A stretch of DNA of 64,000 nt. It comes from Rhodanobacter panaciterrae. GTDB taxonomy: Bacteria > Pseudomonadota > Gammaproteobacteria > Xanthomonadales > Rhodanobacteraceae. Below the pieces are notes generated by a model that ran no database searches, was not told the DNA's origin, and was given only the letters and a program-made list of their open reading frames with translations. The position numbers and the translations under genes are program-made. The DNA lies in the NCBI RefSeq assembly GCF_014651895.1, contig NZ_BMXT01000001.1:1550001-1614000 (forward strand). Reading direction: 5' to 3'. Within the stretch, counting starts at the first letter, position 1; each line of letters opens with the position of its first letter. Positions 44,177 to 54,423 of this stretch are shown here, in pieces.

Positions 44177-44455
44177 TCAATGTCGAAGCGGCGGCGGCTC
44201 GGCGCGCGGCCTGGGCCGGGGCTTGGCGAGGATCACGACCCAACCGATCGGCCCCAGCACGAGCGCCCAGACGATGCCTTCCGCCGTCCGACCGCGCCAC
44301 CAGCCAAGCAGTGCGCCGACGGCGACGAACAGCAGGTTCCACCAGAACATGGCGGCCCACGGCAGCATATTCAACAGATTGACGAAGATCTGCCAGAACG
44401 CGCCCGGTGCGTCGGGATCGACGCCCTGGGAGGCTCTGGCGATCAGTTCGTCCAT
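44177..44455 (-). CDS. Small membrane protein of unknown function
   Basis: A 92-residue protein with two or three hydrophobic stretches (NLLNMLPWAAMFWWNLLFVA, GIVWALVLGPIGWVVILA) and a Pro/Arg-rich C-terminus. No family recognised. It starts 33 bases after the gltX stop in the same direction and may be transcribed with it. Confidence 0.7.
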   Translation of the reverse strand: MDELIARASQGVDPDAPGAFWQIFVNLLNMLPWAAMFWWNLLFVAVGALLGWWRGRTAEGIVWALVLGPIGWVVILAKPRPRPRAEPPPLRH

Positions 44456-44488
44456 GTCGAGCTCAGTGCGTCATCGACATGGTGAGGA

Positions 44489-45889
44489 TCAACTCTGCGC
44501 CAGGGCGATTGCAGCGTCGACGCGCTTGAGCGCCTCGCTGCGACCGGCCAGATAGATCGTGTGCTCGATCGACGGTGACACCTGGGTGCCGGTCATCGCC
44601 ACCCGCAACGGCTGGGCGATCTTGCCCATGCCCAGTTCCAGTTTCGCGGCAACCTGCTCGATCACCTGATGGATCGGCTCGGGTTTCCACTCGCACTCGG
44701 CCAGCAATGGCTTGGCCGCGTCGAGCACGGCCACCGCACAGTCGTTCTTCAGATGCTTGGCAACCGCCTTGTCGTCCCATTCGGCGATCGGCGCGTACCA
44801 GATCTTCGCGCGCTCGGCCATTTCCTTCAGCGTGTGCACACGATCGCGCAGCGCCACGATCACGTCGACCGGCGCCGGGCCTTTCGAGGTGTCGATACCG
44901 GCGCGCGTCAGATGCCATTCGAATTCTGCCGCCAGCGACTGCGCTTCGTCGGTCTTCAGATAATGCTGGTTGAGCCACGCCAGCTTCTCGGTATCGAAGC
45001 GCGAGGCCGCCTTGTTCACGTCAGCAATGTCGAACAGCGCAATCATCTGCTCGCGCGAGAAGATCTCCTGATCGCCATGTGACCAGCCCAGTCGCACCAG
45101 ATAATTCAGCAGTGCATGCGGCACGAAGCCATCGGCACGGTAGTCCATTACGCTGACCGCGCTGGTGCGCTTGGACAGCTTCTTGCCCTCCTTGTCGAGG
45201 ATCATCGGCAAGTGCGCGAACTCCGGCACCTTGGCACCGAGCGCGTGGTAGATGTTGATCTGGCGCGGCGTGTTGTTGACGTGGTCGTCGCCGCGGATCA
45301 CCTCGGTGATGCCCATGTCGATGTCGTCGACCACCACGGCGAAGTTGTAGGTCGGCCAACCATCGGAGCGGAAGATCACCAGATCGTCCAGCTCGGTGTT
45401 GGCCCACTCGATCCGGCCCTTCACCTTGTCGTCGAATACCACCGAGCCTTCGCTCGGATTCCTGAAGCGGATCACACGATTCGGATCGTCGCGCAGGGGT
45501 TCGTTGCGGTCGCGGTAGTAGCCGTTGTAGCGCGGTTTCTCGCCCTTCGCCATCGCGGCCTCACGCATCGCCTCGATCTCGTCCTTGCTCTCGTAGGCGT
45601 AATACGCCTTGCCGGCGGCCACCAGCTCGTCGGCCACCTGCTTGTACCGCTCAAGCCGCCGGGTCTGGTAGAACGGACCTTCGTCGGCGTCGAGATCGAG
45701 CCAGTGCATCGCATCGATGATGGCTTTCACCGCCTCATCGGTCGAACGCTCGCGATCGGTATCCTCGATGCGCAGAATGAACTCGCCGCCGCGACGACGC
45801 GATTCCAGCCAGCAGTACAGTGCGGTGCGGGCACCGCCGATGTGCAGGAAACCGGTGGGGCTGGGGGCAAAGCGGGTGCGGACAGTCAT
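44489..45889 (-). CDS. gltX: Glutamyl-tRNA synthetase
   Basis: A 466-residue class I aminoacyl-tRNA synthetase. The HIGH motif is in [18 protein letters not shown], the KMSKS loop in [17 protein letters not shown]. It charges tRNA-Glu. Length typical for the discriminating bacterial enzyme. The OM-protein gene starts divergently on the other side. Confidence 0.96.
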   Translation of the reverse strand: MTVRTRFAPSPTGFLHIGGARTALYCWLESRRRGGEFILRIEDTDRERSTDEAVKAIIDAMHWLDLDADEGPFYQTRRLERYKQVADELVAAGKAYYAYESKDEIEAMREAAMAKGEKPRYNGYYRDRNEPLRDDPNRVIRFRNPSEGSVVFDDKVKGRIEWANTELDDLVIFRSDGWPTYNFAVVVDDIDMGITEVIRGDDHVNNTPRQINIYHALGAKVPEFAHLPMILDKEGKKLSKRTSAVSVMDYRADGFVPHALLNYLVRLGWSHGDQEIFSREQMIALFDIADVNKAASRFDTEKLAWLNQHYLKTDEAQSLAAEFEWHLTRAGIDTSKGPAPVDVIVALRDRVHTLKEMAERAKIWYAPIAEWDDKAVAKHLKNDCAVAVLDAAKPLLAECEWKPEPIHQVIEQVAAKLELGMGKIAQPLRVAMTGTQVSPSIEHTIYLAGRSEALKRVDAAIALAQS

Positions 45890-45917
45890 GGATTTTCAAA
45901 GGATGCGGAGCGAAGCG

Positions 45918-46733
45918 ATGGATTTTAGCCGATACCGGGGCACAAACCGCGGCCTCCCCGCGCATGCGCGACGCAGCATGCGCATGGCGGTATTCGCCAC
46001 ACTCATGCTGGGATTTGCCCTGCCCGCGCTGGCCGACAACCCGGGCTACGATCGCCCTGGCTACGGCTTCACGCCCGTCGTGCTTGGCGCCGGCGACATC
46101 ACCGTCGAACAGGGGCTGCCGGACTGGAGCCGTAGTCGGCAGGATGGCATCACCAGCTCCCAGTACAGCGCCGACAGCCTGCTGCGCGTCGGTATCGGCG
46201 GCCCGCTGGAACTGCAGTTTGGCAGCTCGCCGTGGAATTCGCTGCGGCAGAGCGGTGCCGGGAGCGACGACCACAGCCAAGGGCATGGCGACACGATACT
46301 CGGCCTGAAACTGGCGCTACCCTCCTCCAACCAGGCCTTCAGCTGGGGCCTGCTGGGCAGCGTGGAATTCACCGATGGTGCGAAGGCATTTCGCAGCGCC
46401 CATCGCCAATACCTGCTCGGCGCCCAATTCAACCTGCAGGCCAATGAGCGCAACTCGCTGGGCCTGTATCTCCAGGATGTGCGCAGCGGCGGCGCGGACA
46501 GCACCACCGTGGCGGTCAGCGACAACTACGCGCTAAGCAAGACGCTGACGCTGTATGCCGAAACCGCGTGGCTGCATGCGCCGGATCAGGGCAGCGGCAC
46601 GCTGGCTGGTGGCGGACTGGCGTGGATGATCACGCCGCGTGTGCAGCTCGATGCCGGCTTTGACCGTCGACTGAGCGGAGCCACTCCCCAGTGGCAGGCC
46701 AACTTGGGCGCATCGATTTATTTCGGGCGCTGA
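45918..46733 (+). CDS. Outer-membrane transporter-like beta-barrel protein
   Basis: A 271-residue protein with a signal peptide (cleaved near LPALADN), followed by alternating beta-strand sequence ending in an aromatic-rich strand, LGASIYFGR, as in outer-membrane barrels. It fits the Phenol_MetA_deg-type family of putative transporters, with GDTILGLKLALP and DGFDRRLSG-like turns. ATG 45918 has GGAG at good spacing; 45903 and 45978 are alternatives. Substrate unknown. Divergent from gltX. Confidence 0.75.
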   Translation: MDFSRYRGTNRGLPAHARRSMRMAVFATLMLGFALPALADNPGYDRPGYGFTPVVLGAGDITVEQGLPDWSRSRQDGITSSQYSADSLLRVGIGGPLELQFGSSPWNSLRQSGAGSDDHSQGHGDTILGLKLALPSSNQAFSWGLLGSVEFTDGAKAFRSAHRQYLLGAQFNLQANERNSLGLYLQDVRSGGADSTTVAVSDNYALSKTLTLYAETAWLHAPDQGSGTLAGGGLAWMITPRVQLDAGFDRRLSGATPQWQANLGASIYFGR

Positions 46734-46793
46734 AGTTTTCAAACATGACAAACACTTCTGTGCTCCGTGTGACGCTCGGGGCGACATCTCGGC

Positions 46794-47120
46794 TCATAAG
46801 GCATCCTTGCATGCCCAGCCACTGCATATGTACACATTGGGATTTACGTAGCCCGGGTTCAGAGACACGGTGTGCGCGCCCGGCAGCCACATAGGTCTGA
46901 TGACAGAGCGATTTTCGCCTAACTCGATGCTTGGATTCTCATCCTGCTCTGTTGGTGCTCTTCGCAGCACATATTTCACTTCGAGCAGCGGGTGATGGCG
47001 CACTTCAGCACTCTGCGCGCCACCGGCTGGCGCCTGCTGCTGGGCTTCCGGCGTAAAAGCTACGGAAGCGAGTGAGGCACACGGCGTACCCAACGCGAGC
47101 AGACACAGAAGGTATTTCAT
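46794..47120 (-). CDS. Small exported protein of unknown function
   Basis: A 108-residue protein with a signal peptide (MKYLLCLLALGTPCASLA) and no recognised domain. The mature part has two cysteines near the end (ICSGWACKDAL). ATG 47120 with GGGAG upstream; the longer frame to 47231 is unsupported. It lies 40 bases downstream of the DUF4399 gene in the same direction and may be co-transcribed. Confidence 0.65.
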   Translation of the reverse strand: MKYLLCLLALGTPCASLASVAFTPEAQQQAPAGGAQSAEVRHHPLLEVKYVLRRAPTEQDENPSIELGENRSVIRPMWLPGAHTVSLNPGYVNPNVYICSGWACKDAL

Positions 47121-47160
47121 GACGCCACTCCCGAGTGAACCGTTTCCGCTACAAACAGGC

Positions 47161-47595
47161 TTACTTGACGTGGATAGTAATCCTCTTTGACACCAGCGGC
47201 GGATCGAACGGCACATGGTTCGCATCGCCAAGTTCCAGTTGCAGCGTATGCGTGCCCGGTTTCAGCTTCAGCGTGGCCTCGGTCTGGCCAGCGCCGAAGT
47301 GGAGATGGTTATCGTCCTTCGGAATCGGCTGACCGGTGGGCGGCAGCTCCTTTACGTCGACCAGCAGATGATGGTGGCCGGTGCCCTCCTTGGCGACGCC
47401 AGCCGGCGCTACGCCCATGCCCTTGAGGCCGAAGCGCACGGTGAACTCCTGACCGACAGTGGCGCCATCGCTGGGCGAGATGATGTAGACCGCAGCGTCG
47501 GCGGGAGCCTTGGTGGCCGTCAGGGCCGGCGCATCGGCAGCCATCGCGGTGCCGAATAGTCCAGCCAGGGCAAGCGCAAGCAGGATCTGTTTCAT
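47161..47595 (-). CDS. Exported DUF4399 protein
   Basis: A 144-residue protein: signal peptide (ending near GTAMAAD), then a domain with PADAAVYIISPSDGATVGQE and HHHLLVDVKELPPTGQPIP, and HLHFGAGQTEATLKLKPGTH, matching DUF4399. Many histidines suggest metal binding, but no function is established. ATG 47595 fits. Confidence 0.85.
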   Translation of the reverse strand: MKQILLALALAGLFGTAMAADAPALTATKAPADAAVYIISPSDGATVGQEFTVRFGLKGMGVAPAGVAKEGTGHHHLLVDVKELPPTGQPIPKDDNHLHFGAGQTEATLKLKPGTHTLQLELGDANHVPFDPPLVSKRITIHVK

Positions 47596-47740
47596 CGGGC
47601 TCTCCAGATGGGCAGGAAGGCCCAGTGTAGACGCGCCAGCATGGACAGGGCATCCCAGCGCGTCACCGCGGCGTCATGCACCCGCCACACCGCCGCAACG
47701 CCAGCTGACGAGGATATGCCAAGCCAGCACGGGTATCGTC

Positions 47741-48901
47741 ATGCGCATCGGCATCGTCAGTGAAACCTATCCACCGGAAATCAACGGCGTCGCACTGACC
47801 GTGCACAGTCTCGCCGCCGGCCTGGTCGCCCGTGGCCATCAGGTGGATCTGATCCGACCACGCCAGCCACAGCCTCACCGCGACGAACCCGGCATCGACG
47901 TACTCAGCGTGCCTGGCGGCGCGCTGCCGCGTTATCCCGGTTTGCGCTTCGGCCTGCCCGCCGGCCGTACGCTGCGCCAGCACTGGCGGCAGCAGCGCCC
48001 CGATGCGATCTATGTCGCCACCGAGGGCCCGCTCGGCTGGTCGGCGGTGCGCGCGGCCGCGCGACTGGGCATCCCGGTCAGCAGCGGTTTCCACACCCGC
48101 TTCGACAGCTACGCCAATCATTACGGCCTGGGCCTGCTCACGCCGCTGGTGCGCAGCTATCTGCGCCGCTTTCACCGCCGCAGTGCCGCCACCCTGGTAC
48201 CGACCGACGCTCTCGCACAGGAGTTGCACGCCATGGGTATCTGCAACGCTCGCCTGCTGCGTCGCGCGGTGGACACGCAACTGTTCCACCCGAACCAGCG
48301 CGATGACAAGTTGCGCGACAGCTGGGGCGTCGATGCCGCCACCCCAGTGGTGTTGTACGTGGGGCGTATTGCACCGGAAAAGAATCTCGAGCTGGCGGTA
48401 CAGGCGTTTCGCGCGATCCAGCAACGGATACCGCAGGCGCGCTACGTCTGGGTCGGCGATGGCCCGGCGCGCGCCGCACTGGAAGCCGCGCATCCGGATT
48501 TCATCTTTGCCGGTGTGCAGCGCGATGAGGCGCTGGCGCGGCACTACGCCAGCGCGGATGTGTTTCCGTTCCCCAGTCTCAGCGAAACCTTCGGCAACGT
48601 GATTCTCGAGGCGCTAGCCGCCGGCCTGCCGGTGGTGGCGTATGCCGAAGGTGCGGCACGCGAACATCTGGTCGACGGCGTCAACGGGTATTGCATCGAG
48701 TCGGGCAATGCAGCGGCGTTCGTCGACGCTTCCGCCCGGCTGGCCAGCAACCCGGGTCTGATCCGGCATATGGGTCGTGCCGCACACGTCGGCGTGGCCG
48801 GGCTTTCGCCGGATGCTGTGATCCGCGATTTCGAAACCCTGCTGCGCGAAATGGCCGAGGAGAATCACCATGAGCACTTTGCCGCCGCTGCACACGCCTG
48901 A
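47741..48901 (+). CDS. Glycosyltransferase family 4 protein
   Basis: A 386-residue GT-B fold transferase. N-terminal domain: IVSETYPPEINGVALTVHSL; C-terminal donor-binding part: VGRIAPEKNLELAVQAFRAI and PSLSETFGNVILEALAAGLP, the EX7E-like motif. The resemblance to mannosyl/hexosyl transferases acting on lipids is inferred. ATG 47741 chosen; the frame upstream belongs to non-coding sequence. Its last 32 bases overlap the PAP2 gene, suggesting a joint role in a glycolipid pathway. Confidence 0.88.
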   Translation: MRIGIVSETYPPEINGVALTVHSLAAGLVARGHQVDLIRPRQPQPHRDEPGIDVLSVPGGALPRYPGLRFGLPAGRTLRQHWRQQRPDAIYVATEGPLGWSAVRAAARLGIPVSSGFHTRFDSYANHYGLGLLTPLVRSYLRRFHRRSAATLVPTDALAQELHAMGICNARLLRRAVDTQLFHPNQRDDKLRDSWGVDAATPVVLYVGRIAPEKNLELAVQAFRAIQQRIPQARYVWVGDGPARAALEAAHPDFIFAGVQRDEALARHYASADVFPFPSLSETFGNVILEALAAGLPVVAYAEGAAREHLVDGVNGYCIESGNAAAFVDASARLASNPGLIRHMGRAAHVGVAGLSPDAVIRDFETLLREMAEENHHEHFAAAAHA

Positions 48902-49445
48902 GCTGTCGATCGGGCCAACACGTTTCGCACTGGATCGCCGCGTCTGCGTGGCGGCGAACCGCTGGGGTGCACGACGCGCCGTGGGAATGTTCTTTGGCGC
49001 GATCAGCCGACTTGGCGATGGCATGTTCTGGTATGCGCTGATGGCGGTGCTGGCCGTGGTCGGCGGTCAACACGGACTCGCCGCCGCCGCGCACATGGCC
49101 GTTACCGGACTTGTCGCCCTGCTGCTGTATCGCCTGCTCAAGCGCTGGACCCATCGTCCGCGCCCCTACCGTGTCTGTCCCGGCGTGATCGCCCACGTCC
49201 CGGCGCTGGACGAATTCAGCTTTCCGTCGGGGCACACATTGCAGGCGGTGAGCTTCACCATCGTCGCGCTGGCCTGGTATCCGCAACTTGCGCCGCTGCT
49301 GCTCAGTTTCACCGTGCTGGTGGCTGCCTCGCGAGTGATCCTCGGGCTGCACTATCCCAGCGATGTACTCGCCGCGATCGTCATCGGCAGCGGGCTGGGT
49401 GCGTCGTCGTTGTGGCTGCTCTCGCTGGCAACGAAACTCGCGTGA
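48870..49445 (+). CDS. Membrane PAP2-family phosphatase (second)
   Basis: A 191-residue membrane phosphatase with all signatures: K-x6-RP (KRWTHRPRPY), PSGH (FSFPSGHTLQ) and SR-x5-H-x3-D (SRVILGLHYPSD). ATG 48870 has a GGAG upstream and lies inside the end of the glycosyltransferase gene. It could act on a lipid phosphate produced or used by that enzyme. A long non-coding region follows. Confidence 0.9.
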   Translation: MSTLPPLHTPELSIGPTRFALDRRVCVAANRWGARRAVGMFFGAISRLGDGMFWYALMAVLAVVGGQHGLAAAAHMAVTGLVALLLYRLLKRWTHRPRPYRVCPGVIAHVPALDEFSFPSGHTLQAVSFTIVALAWYPQLAPLLLSFTVLVAASRVILGLHYPSDVLAAIVIGSGLGASSLWLLSLATKLA

Positions 49446-49515
49446 GCCGACGCACGGCTGAGCAGTCTTTGCGCACGCCGTCACAAGCGCCTTTGCGGTC
49501 AGTCAGATAGCGCAC

Positions 49516-49561
49516 TTGTCCACAGGCTTTACCGACTACGCTCCACAATCGCTGTGGATTA
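49516..49561. repeat. DnaA-box-like repeat unit A
   Basis: TTGTCCACA at 49516-49524, TCCACA at 49542-49547, and inverted TGTGGATTA at 49553-49561. The three sites are at offsets 0, 26 and 37, as in units B and C. TTGTCCACA differs from the E. coli DnaA consensus TTATNCACA at one position. Confidence 0.7.
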
Positions 49562-49641
49562 CTCCACATCGAACCGGCACGCGCTGCGCAAAATGTCAGC
49601 ACGCCGTGCCAAGTGCCTGTTGGCAAAAGGGCCAAGCAAGG

Positions 49642-49687
49642 TTGTCCACAGGCTTTCATGGAAGGCGTGCACAGAAGCTGTGGAAAA
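49642..49687. repeat. DnaA-box-like repeat unit B
   Basis: TTGTCCACA at 49642-49650, TGCACA at 49668-49673 and inverted TGTGGAAAA at 49679-49687, the same 0/26/37 arrangement as units A and C. The first 15 bases, TTGTCCACAGGCTTT, are identical in all three units. Confidence 0.7.
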
Positions 49688-49802
49688 CTGTATCAGCGGA
49701 TACGACGAGGCTGATCCAGCATGCGTCTTCACCGCATGTCATGCCTGCACAATTCCTGATCAACGCGTAGCAAGTGCCTGATCGACAAGCCGCAGAGTCG
49801 GC

Positions 49803-49848
49803 TTGTCCACAGGCTTTACCGGCAGGCGTCCACATCGATTGTGGAAAA
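49803..49848. repeat. DnaA-box-like repeat unit C
   Basis: TTGTCCACA at 49803-49811, TCCACA at 49829-49834 and inverted TGTGGAAAA at 49840-49848. Same spacing as units A and B. The spacer from 49446 to 49924 otherwise contains no convincing gene; the small frames within it start inside the repeats. Confidence 0.7.
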
Positions 49849-49880
49849 CCCGTGCGTCGAATACCCATACGCAGAAACGA

Positions 49881-49904
49881 CGATGCCGCCTGACGGCGGC
49901 ATCG
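49881..49904 (-). terminator. Hairpin after accD, likely terminator
   Basis: CGATGCCGCC pairs with GGCGGCATCG around a TGAC loop, 20 bases after the accD stop. On the minus strand it is followed by TCGTTTC, a short T-run. Confidence 0.65.
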
Positions 49905-49924
49905 CTACGCACAACGGTGCACCA

Positions 49925-50794
49925 TCAGGCGGCGCGCGGCGCCTTCACCAGAAGACCGAGCAGATCGGCCAGCTTGTCGCGCATCTCGCGGCGGTCGACG
50001 ATCAGATCGATCGCACCATGCTCGAGCAGAAACTCCGAACGCTGGAAGCCTTCCGGCAGCGTCTCGCGCACGGTCTGCTCGATCACGCGCGGACCGGCGA
50101 AACCGATCAGCGCCTTCGGCTCGCCGATATTGATGTCGCCAAGCATCGCCAGACTGGCGGACACACCGCCGGTGGTCGGGTTGGTCAGCACGCTGATGTA
50201 CGGCACGCCGGCATCGCGCAGACGCGCCAGCGCCGCCGAGGTCTTGGCCATCTGCATCAGCGAGAACAGCGCCTCCTGCATGCGCGCGCCGCCGGTGGCA
50301 GAGAAGCACACCAGCGCGCTCTTGTCGGCCAGCGCGCGTTCGGCGGCACGTGCAAATTTCTCGCCGACCACCGAGCCCATCGAACCGCCCATGTAGGCGA
50401 ATTCGAACGCCACCGCCATCAGCGGACGGCCCTTGAGCTTGCCGCTCATGGCGACCATCGCATCCTTCTCGCCGAGCTTCTTCTGGGTGCTGACGATGCG
50501 GTCGCGATACTTCTTGGTGTCGCGGAATTTCAGCGGATCGGTGGGCTCCAGGCTGGCCCACAGCTCCTGCATGGAACCTTCATCCAGCAAGGTATCCAGC
50601 CGCATGCGCGCACTGATGTAGTGATGATGGCTGCACTTCGGGCACACCATCAGGTTGCGCTCGAGCTCCGGCCGGTACAACACGGTGCCGCAACCGCCGC
50701 ATTTTTCCCACACGCCCTCGGGTACCGAACCCTTGCCGCCGTTCGTACTCTGCGGGCGGGTGCGCGGGTTCATGATTTTCTGCAGCCAATTCAT
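49925..50794 (-). CDS. accD: Acetyl-CoA carboxylase carboxyltransferase, beta subunit
   Basis: A 289-residue subunit. The N-terminal zinc finger is seen in [10 protein letters not shown] and [29 protein letters not shown] and [16 protein letters not shown] belong to the crotonase-like core. With AccA it transfers carboxyl from biotin to acetyl-CoA, starting fatty acid synthesis. It follows trpA by 66 bases, an arrangement common in gammaproteobacteria of this type. Confidence 0.96.
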   Translation of the reverse strand: MNWLQKIMNPRTRPQSTNGGKGSVPEGVWEKCGGCGTVLYRPELERNLMVCPKCSHHHYISARMRLDTLLDEGSMQELWASLEPTDPLKFRDTKKYRDRIVSTQKKLGEKDAMVAMSGKLKGRPLMAVAFEFAYMGGSMGSVVGEKFARAAERALADKSALVCFSATGGARMQEALFSLMQMAKTSAALARLRDAGVPYISVLTNPTTGGVSASLAMLGDINIGEPKALIGFAGPRVIEQTVRETLPEGFQRSEFLLEHGAIDLIVDRREMRDKLADLLGLLVKAPRAA

Positions 50795-50860
50795 CGCATC
50801 ACCCTGACTATTCGTGAGCGCGCCCTTCGCTGGCAGCGCCTGCTCTCAATTTCAATGCGC

Positions 50861-51661
50861 TCAATGTGCATCGAGCGCAGCGCGGATCGGCGCGAGAAAC
50901 GCCTGGACCCGCACGGTTATTTCTTCGGCGTCCGTCGCCCCGGCCAGTCGTTCGACCAGCGCGCTGCCAATCACCACCGCATCGGCAAAACCAGCGATTG
51001 CCTTCGCACTCGCCGCATCGCGAATGCCGAAGCCCACCGCCACCGGCGCCTTCGCACGGCTGCGGATGTCCGCCACGCGCGCAGCAATATCACCGGTACT
51101 CAAGTGTGCCGCACCAGTGATGCCGGCAAACGAGACATAGTACAGGAAACCCTCTGCGGAACCGCACAGCTGCGCCATACGCGCGGGTGCGGTGGTCGGC
51201 GCGGCGAGCAGGATCTGCTGCAATCCGGCGTCGCGCAGCGGCCGCAGGACCGCCGATTCTTCCAGCGGACAATCGACCAGCAGCACACCATCGACGCCGG
51301 CCTGCACGGCTTCCTGCGCGAAGCGCGCATAGCCGTGAATCTCGACCGGATTCAGATAGCCCATCAGCACGATCGGCGTTTCGGCATCACGCTGGCGGAA
51401 CGCGGCGACCCAGCCCAGCACTTCGTTCAGACCCACGCCCTTTGCGATCGCCCGCTCGCTGGCGTGCTGGATCACCGGGCCATCGGCCATCGGATCGGAA
51501 AACGGCACGCCCAGCTCGATCAGGTCGGCCCCGGCATCGACCAGCGCATGCATCAACGCCACCATGTGCTGCGGTGACGGATCGCCGGCGGTGACGAACG
51601 GAATCAGGCCGGTGCGATGAGTGGCTTTCAACGCAGCGAAGCGGACGTCGATGCGGCTCAT
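50861..51661 (-). CDS. trpA: Tryptophan synthase alpha subunit
   Basis: A 266-residue TIM-barrel that splits indole-3-glycerol phosphate. Catalytic Glu in [19 protein letters not shown] and Asp in [15 protein letters not shown] 51661 overlaps the trpB stop in ATGA. Normal length. Confidence 0.96.
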   Translation of the reverse strand: MSRIDVRFAALKATHRTGLIPFVTAGDPSPQHMVALMHALVDAGADLIELGVPFSDPMADGPVIQHASERAIAKGVGLNEVLGWVAAFRQRDAETPIVLMGYLNPVEIHGYARFAQEAVQAGVDGVLLVDCPLEESAVLRPLRDAGLQQILLAAPTTAPARMAQLCGSAEGFLYYVSFAGITGAAHLSTGDIAARVADIRSRAKAPVAVGFGIRDAASAKAIAGFADAVVIGSALVERLAGATDAEEITVRVQAFLAPIRAALDAH

Positions 51662-52869
51662 ACCTCGACTCCTTCGCGCGCAGCGATCGTGTGCACGTCC
51701 TTGTCGCCGCGACCGGAGAGATTGCACAGCACGATGCCGTCCTTCGGCATCTCGCGCGCCAGCTTGATCGCCTGCGCCACCGCATGACTGGATTCCAGCG
51801 CCGCCAGAATGCCTTCGGTCCGCGCCAGCAGGTGAAACGCCTCCATCGCCTCATCGTCGGTCACCCCGACGTAGTCGGCGCGACCGACATCCTTGAGGAA
51901 GGCATGCTCGGGACCGACGCCCGGATAATCGAGCCCCGCCGAGATCGAATGCGTTTCGTTGATCTGGCCGTTGTCGTCGCACAGCACATAGGTGCGATTG
52001 CCGTGCAGCACGCCAGGCCTGCCCGCAGCCAGCGAGGCCGCGTGATGCCCCGTCGCAATGCCCTCGCCCGCGGCCTCGGCACCGACGATGCGCACATCGG
52101 CGTCGTTGAGGAAGGCGTGGAACAGACCGATCGCGTTGGAACCGCCACCGACACAGGCAGTCAGCACATCCGGCAGGCGACCGTACTGCTCCAGCATCTG
52201 CGCGCGCGCCTCGCGGCCGACGATCGCGTTGAAGTCGCGCACCATCAACGGATACGGATGCGGGCCGGCCACCGTGCCGATGATGTAGAAGGTGTCGGCG
52301 ACGTTGGTGACCCAATCGCGCATCGCCTCGTTCAGCGCATCCTTCAGCGTCTTCGAACCTGACGTCACCGGCACGACTTCGGCACCGAGCAGCTTCATGC
52401 GGTAGACGTTGATCTTCTGCCGCTCGATATCGACCGCACCCATGTAGACCACGCATTTCAGGCCGAGCCGCGCAGCCACCGTGGCACTGGCCACGCCGTG
52501 CTGGCCGGCGCCAGTCTCGGCGATGATGCGCGGCTTGCCCATGCGCTTGGCGACCAGCGCCTGGCCCACGGTATTGTTGATCTTGTGCGCGCCGGTGTGG
52601 TTCAAGTCCTCGCGCTTGAACAGGATGCGCGCGCCGCCCACATGCTGCGACAGCCGCTCAGCGTGATAGATCGGGCTGGGCCGGCCGACGTAATGCTTCA
52701 GGTCGCGGTCGAGCTCGGCGATGAATTCCGGATCGTCGCGCAGGCGCAGATAGGCTTCGGTCAGTTCGGCCAGCGGCGCCATCAGCGTCTCGGCAACATA
52801 GCTGCCGCCGTAGTTGCCAAAGCGGCCATACGCGTCGGGGAAAGCGTTGAAATCCACGATCTTGCTCAT
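51658..52869 (-). CDS. trpB: Tryptophan synthase beta subunit
   Basis: A 403-residue PLP enzyme joining indole and serine. The PLP lysine is in [32 protein letters not shown] binds phosphate. ATG 52869 is preferred over an upstream extension. Coupled to trpA. A 121-base gap separates it from trpF and may hold a promoter; none was clear. Confidence 0.96.
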   Translation of the reverse strand: MSKIVDFNAFPDAYGRFGNYGGSYVAETLMAPLAELTEAYLRLRDDPEFIAELDRDLKHYVGRPSPIYHAERLSQHVGGARILFKREDLNHTGAHKINNTVGQALVAKRMGKPRIIAETGAGQHGVASATVAARLGLKCVVYMGAVDIERQKINVYRMKLLGAEVVPVTSGSKTLKDALNEAMRDWVTNVADTFYIIGTVAGPHPYPLMVRDFNAIVGREARAQMLEQYGRLPDVLTACVGGGSNAIGLFHAFLNDADVRIVGAEAAGEGIATGHHAASLAAGRPGVLHGNRTYVLCDDNGQINETHSISAGLDYPGVGPEHAFLKDVGRADYVGVTDDEAMEAFHLLARTEGILAALESSHAVAQAIKLAREMPKDGIVLCNLSGRGDKDVHTIAAREGVEV

Positions 52870-52990
52870 CTTGTCATTCGATCCGGAAGGCAGGAACAGC
52901 GGGTGTGCGCTCCTGCGAAGACGTATGCCGCACTGCGGCAAGCGATCATCTTAGCGGCATCCTCGGTGCCGGGCGAGTCGACCGGGACCC

Positions 52991-53614
52991 TCAGCCCGCC
53001 TCCACGGCGCGCACTGCATGGATGAAGGCCGCCAACTTGTCCGGATCCTTGACGCCCGGCGACGACTCGACGCCACTGGCCACATCCACCGCCCACGGTC
53101 GCAGCAGGCGCACGGCATCGGCCACATTGCCGGCGTGCAGACCGCCAGCCAGGATCATCGGTTGCATCAGCTCACCCGGCAGCAGCGACCAGTCGAACGC
53201 CTTGCCGCTGCCACCTGCTTCACCGAAGCCGTGGCCATCCAGCAGCAGGCCGGCGGCATGCGGGTAATCGCGCAACCGCGGCAACGCAGCGGCGCCGTCG
53301 CCCATCGCGATGGCTTTCAGGAAGGGAAGGTCGAATTGCATGCACCATTCATCGGTTTCGCTGCCATGGAATTGCAGCAACGTGGGTCGAACTTCCTCGA
53401 TCACCTGACGCACCAGCCGCGCATCGTCATCCATGAACAACGCGACGGTGGCGACGAACGGCGGCAGCGCCGCGACGATCTCCCGTGCCCGAGCCAGCGT
53501 CACCTGCCGTTTGCTGCGCGCGGTAAACACCAGCCCGATCGCATCGGCACCGAGGCGCGCGGCCAGCAGCGCATCCTCGACCCGAGTCATGCCGCAGCAT
53601 TTGATGCGAGTCAT
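52991..53614 (-). CDS. trpF: Phosphoribosylanthranilate isomerase
   Basis: A 207-residue TIM-barrel of tryptophan synthesis. Catalytic Cys in [13 protein letters not shown], Asp in [24 protein letters not shown] and [14 protein letters not shown] bind phosphate. ATG overlaps the truA stop. trpE/G/D/C are absent from the window, so the trp genes are split, as usual in this lineage. Confidence 0.95.
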   Translation of the reverse strand: MTRIKCCGMTRVEDALLAARLGADAIGLVFTARSKRQVTLARAREIVAALPPFVATVALFMDDDARLVRQVIEEVRPTLLQFHGSETDEWCMQFDLPFLKAIAMGDGAAALPRLRDYPHAAGLLLDGHGFGEAGGSGKAFDWSLLPGELMQPMILAGGLHAGNVADAVRLLRPWAVDVASGVESSPGVKDPDKLAAFIHAVRAVEAG

Positions 53615-54378
53615 TGGCTCACCTCCATCGGAAGCCCCCAGTGCCGCTCATAACGTGGCCCGATGAAGGTCAGACCCGAGGCTGGCGCAGTCGGCCCGGC
53701 CACCTGACGATCGCAGCCAGCCAGCAGTTCGGCCATCCATGTGATGGGTTGCTCGCCACGGCCGATCATCAGCAGGGAGCCGACGATATTGCGCACCATG
53801 TGATGCAGAAACGCATTCGCCTCGATGTCGACGAAGACCTGCTCGCCCTGGCGTCGCACGCTCACCGCCAACGCCGTGCGCCGCGGATGCACCGCCTGAC
53901 AGGACAGCGCGCGGAACGCGCTGAAGTCATGCTCACCCAGCAGCGCCTGCGCGGCGGCGTGCATCCGCTCCGCATCCAGCGGCAGGCGTTCCCAGGTGAC
54001 ATAACGCGCGTCCAACGCCGCACGCACCGGCCGATTGAGGATGTGATAACGGTAGCGGCGACTGCGCGCGGCATAGCGCGCGTGGAAACTTTCCAGCACC
54101 GGCTGCGCCCACAGCACCGCCACGCTGGCAGGCAGATTGGAACAGGTGCCAAGCATCCAGCCACGCATGTCGCGCTGTGCCTCGGTGTCGAAATGCACCA
54201 CCTGGCAACGGCCGTGCACGCCGGCATCGGTGCGTCCCGCACAGCTGACTTCGACCGGGTGCGCGGCGACCTTCGACAGCGCTTGTTCGAGTGCGCCCTG
54301 CACGCTGGCATCCGTCTTCAGCCGCTGCCAGCCGCAGAAATCGGTGCCGTCGTATTCAATGCCAAGGGCGATACGCAT
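53611..54378 (-). CDS. truA: tRNA pseudouridine(38-40) synthase
   Basis: A 255-residue pseudouridine synthase. The catalytic Asp is in [38 protein letters not shown] begins the protein and [17 protein letters not shown] ends its core. It modifies U38-40 of several tRNAs. ATG 54378 precedes the conserved start; a GTG at 54408 is an alternative. No Shine-Dalgarno is clear for either. Confidence 0.94.
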   Translation of the reverse strand: MRIALGIEYDGTDFCGWQRLKTDASVQGALEQALSKVAAHPVEVSCAGRTDAGVHGRCQVVHFDTEAQRDMRGWMLGTCSNLPASVAVLWAQPVLESFHARYAARSRRYRYHILNRPVRAALDARYVTWERLPLDAERMHAAAQALLGEHDFSAFRALSCQAVHPRRTALAVSVRRQGEQVFVDIEANAFLHHMVRNIVGSLLMIGRGEQPITWMAELLAGCDRQVAGPTAPASGLTFIGPRYERHWGLPMEVSQ

Positions 54379-54423
54379 GGAGTCGTGCAAGGGTTCACTG
54401 GAAGACACGGAAGATTAGCAGGC

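Noticed and set aside
49516..49770. Small plus-strand frames in the accD-PAP2 spacer
   Set aside because: They start inside the DnaA-box-like repeats with non-ATG codons and lack ribosome sites; they look like translated repeats.
49516..49848. Possible CRISPR array
   Set aside because: Only three units, with unequal spacing of 126 and 161 bases and divergent internal sequence; no cas genes in the window.
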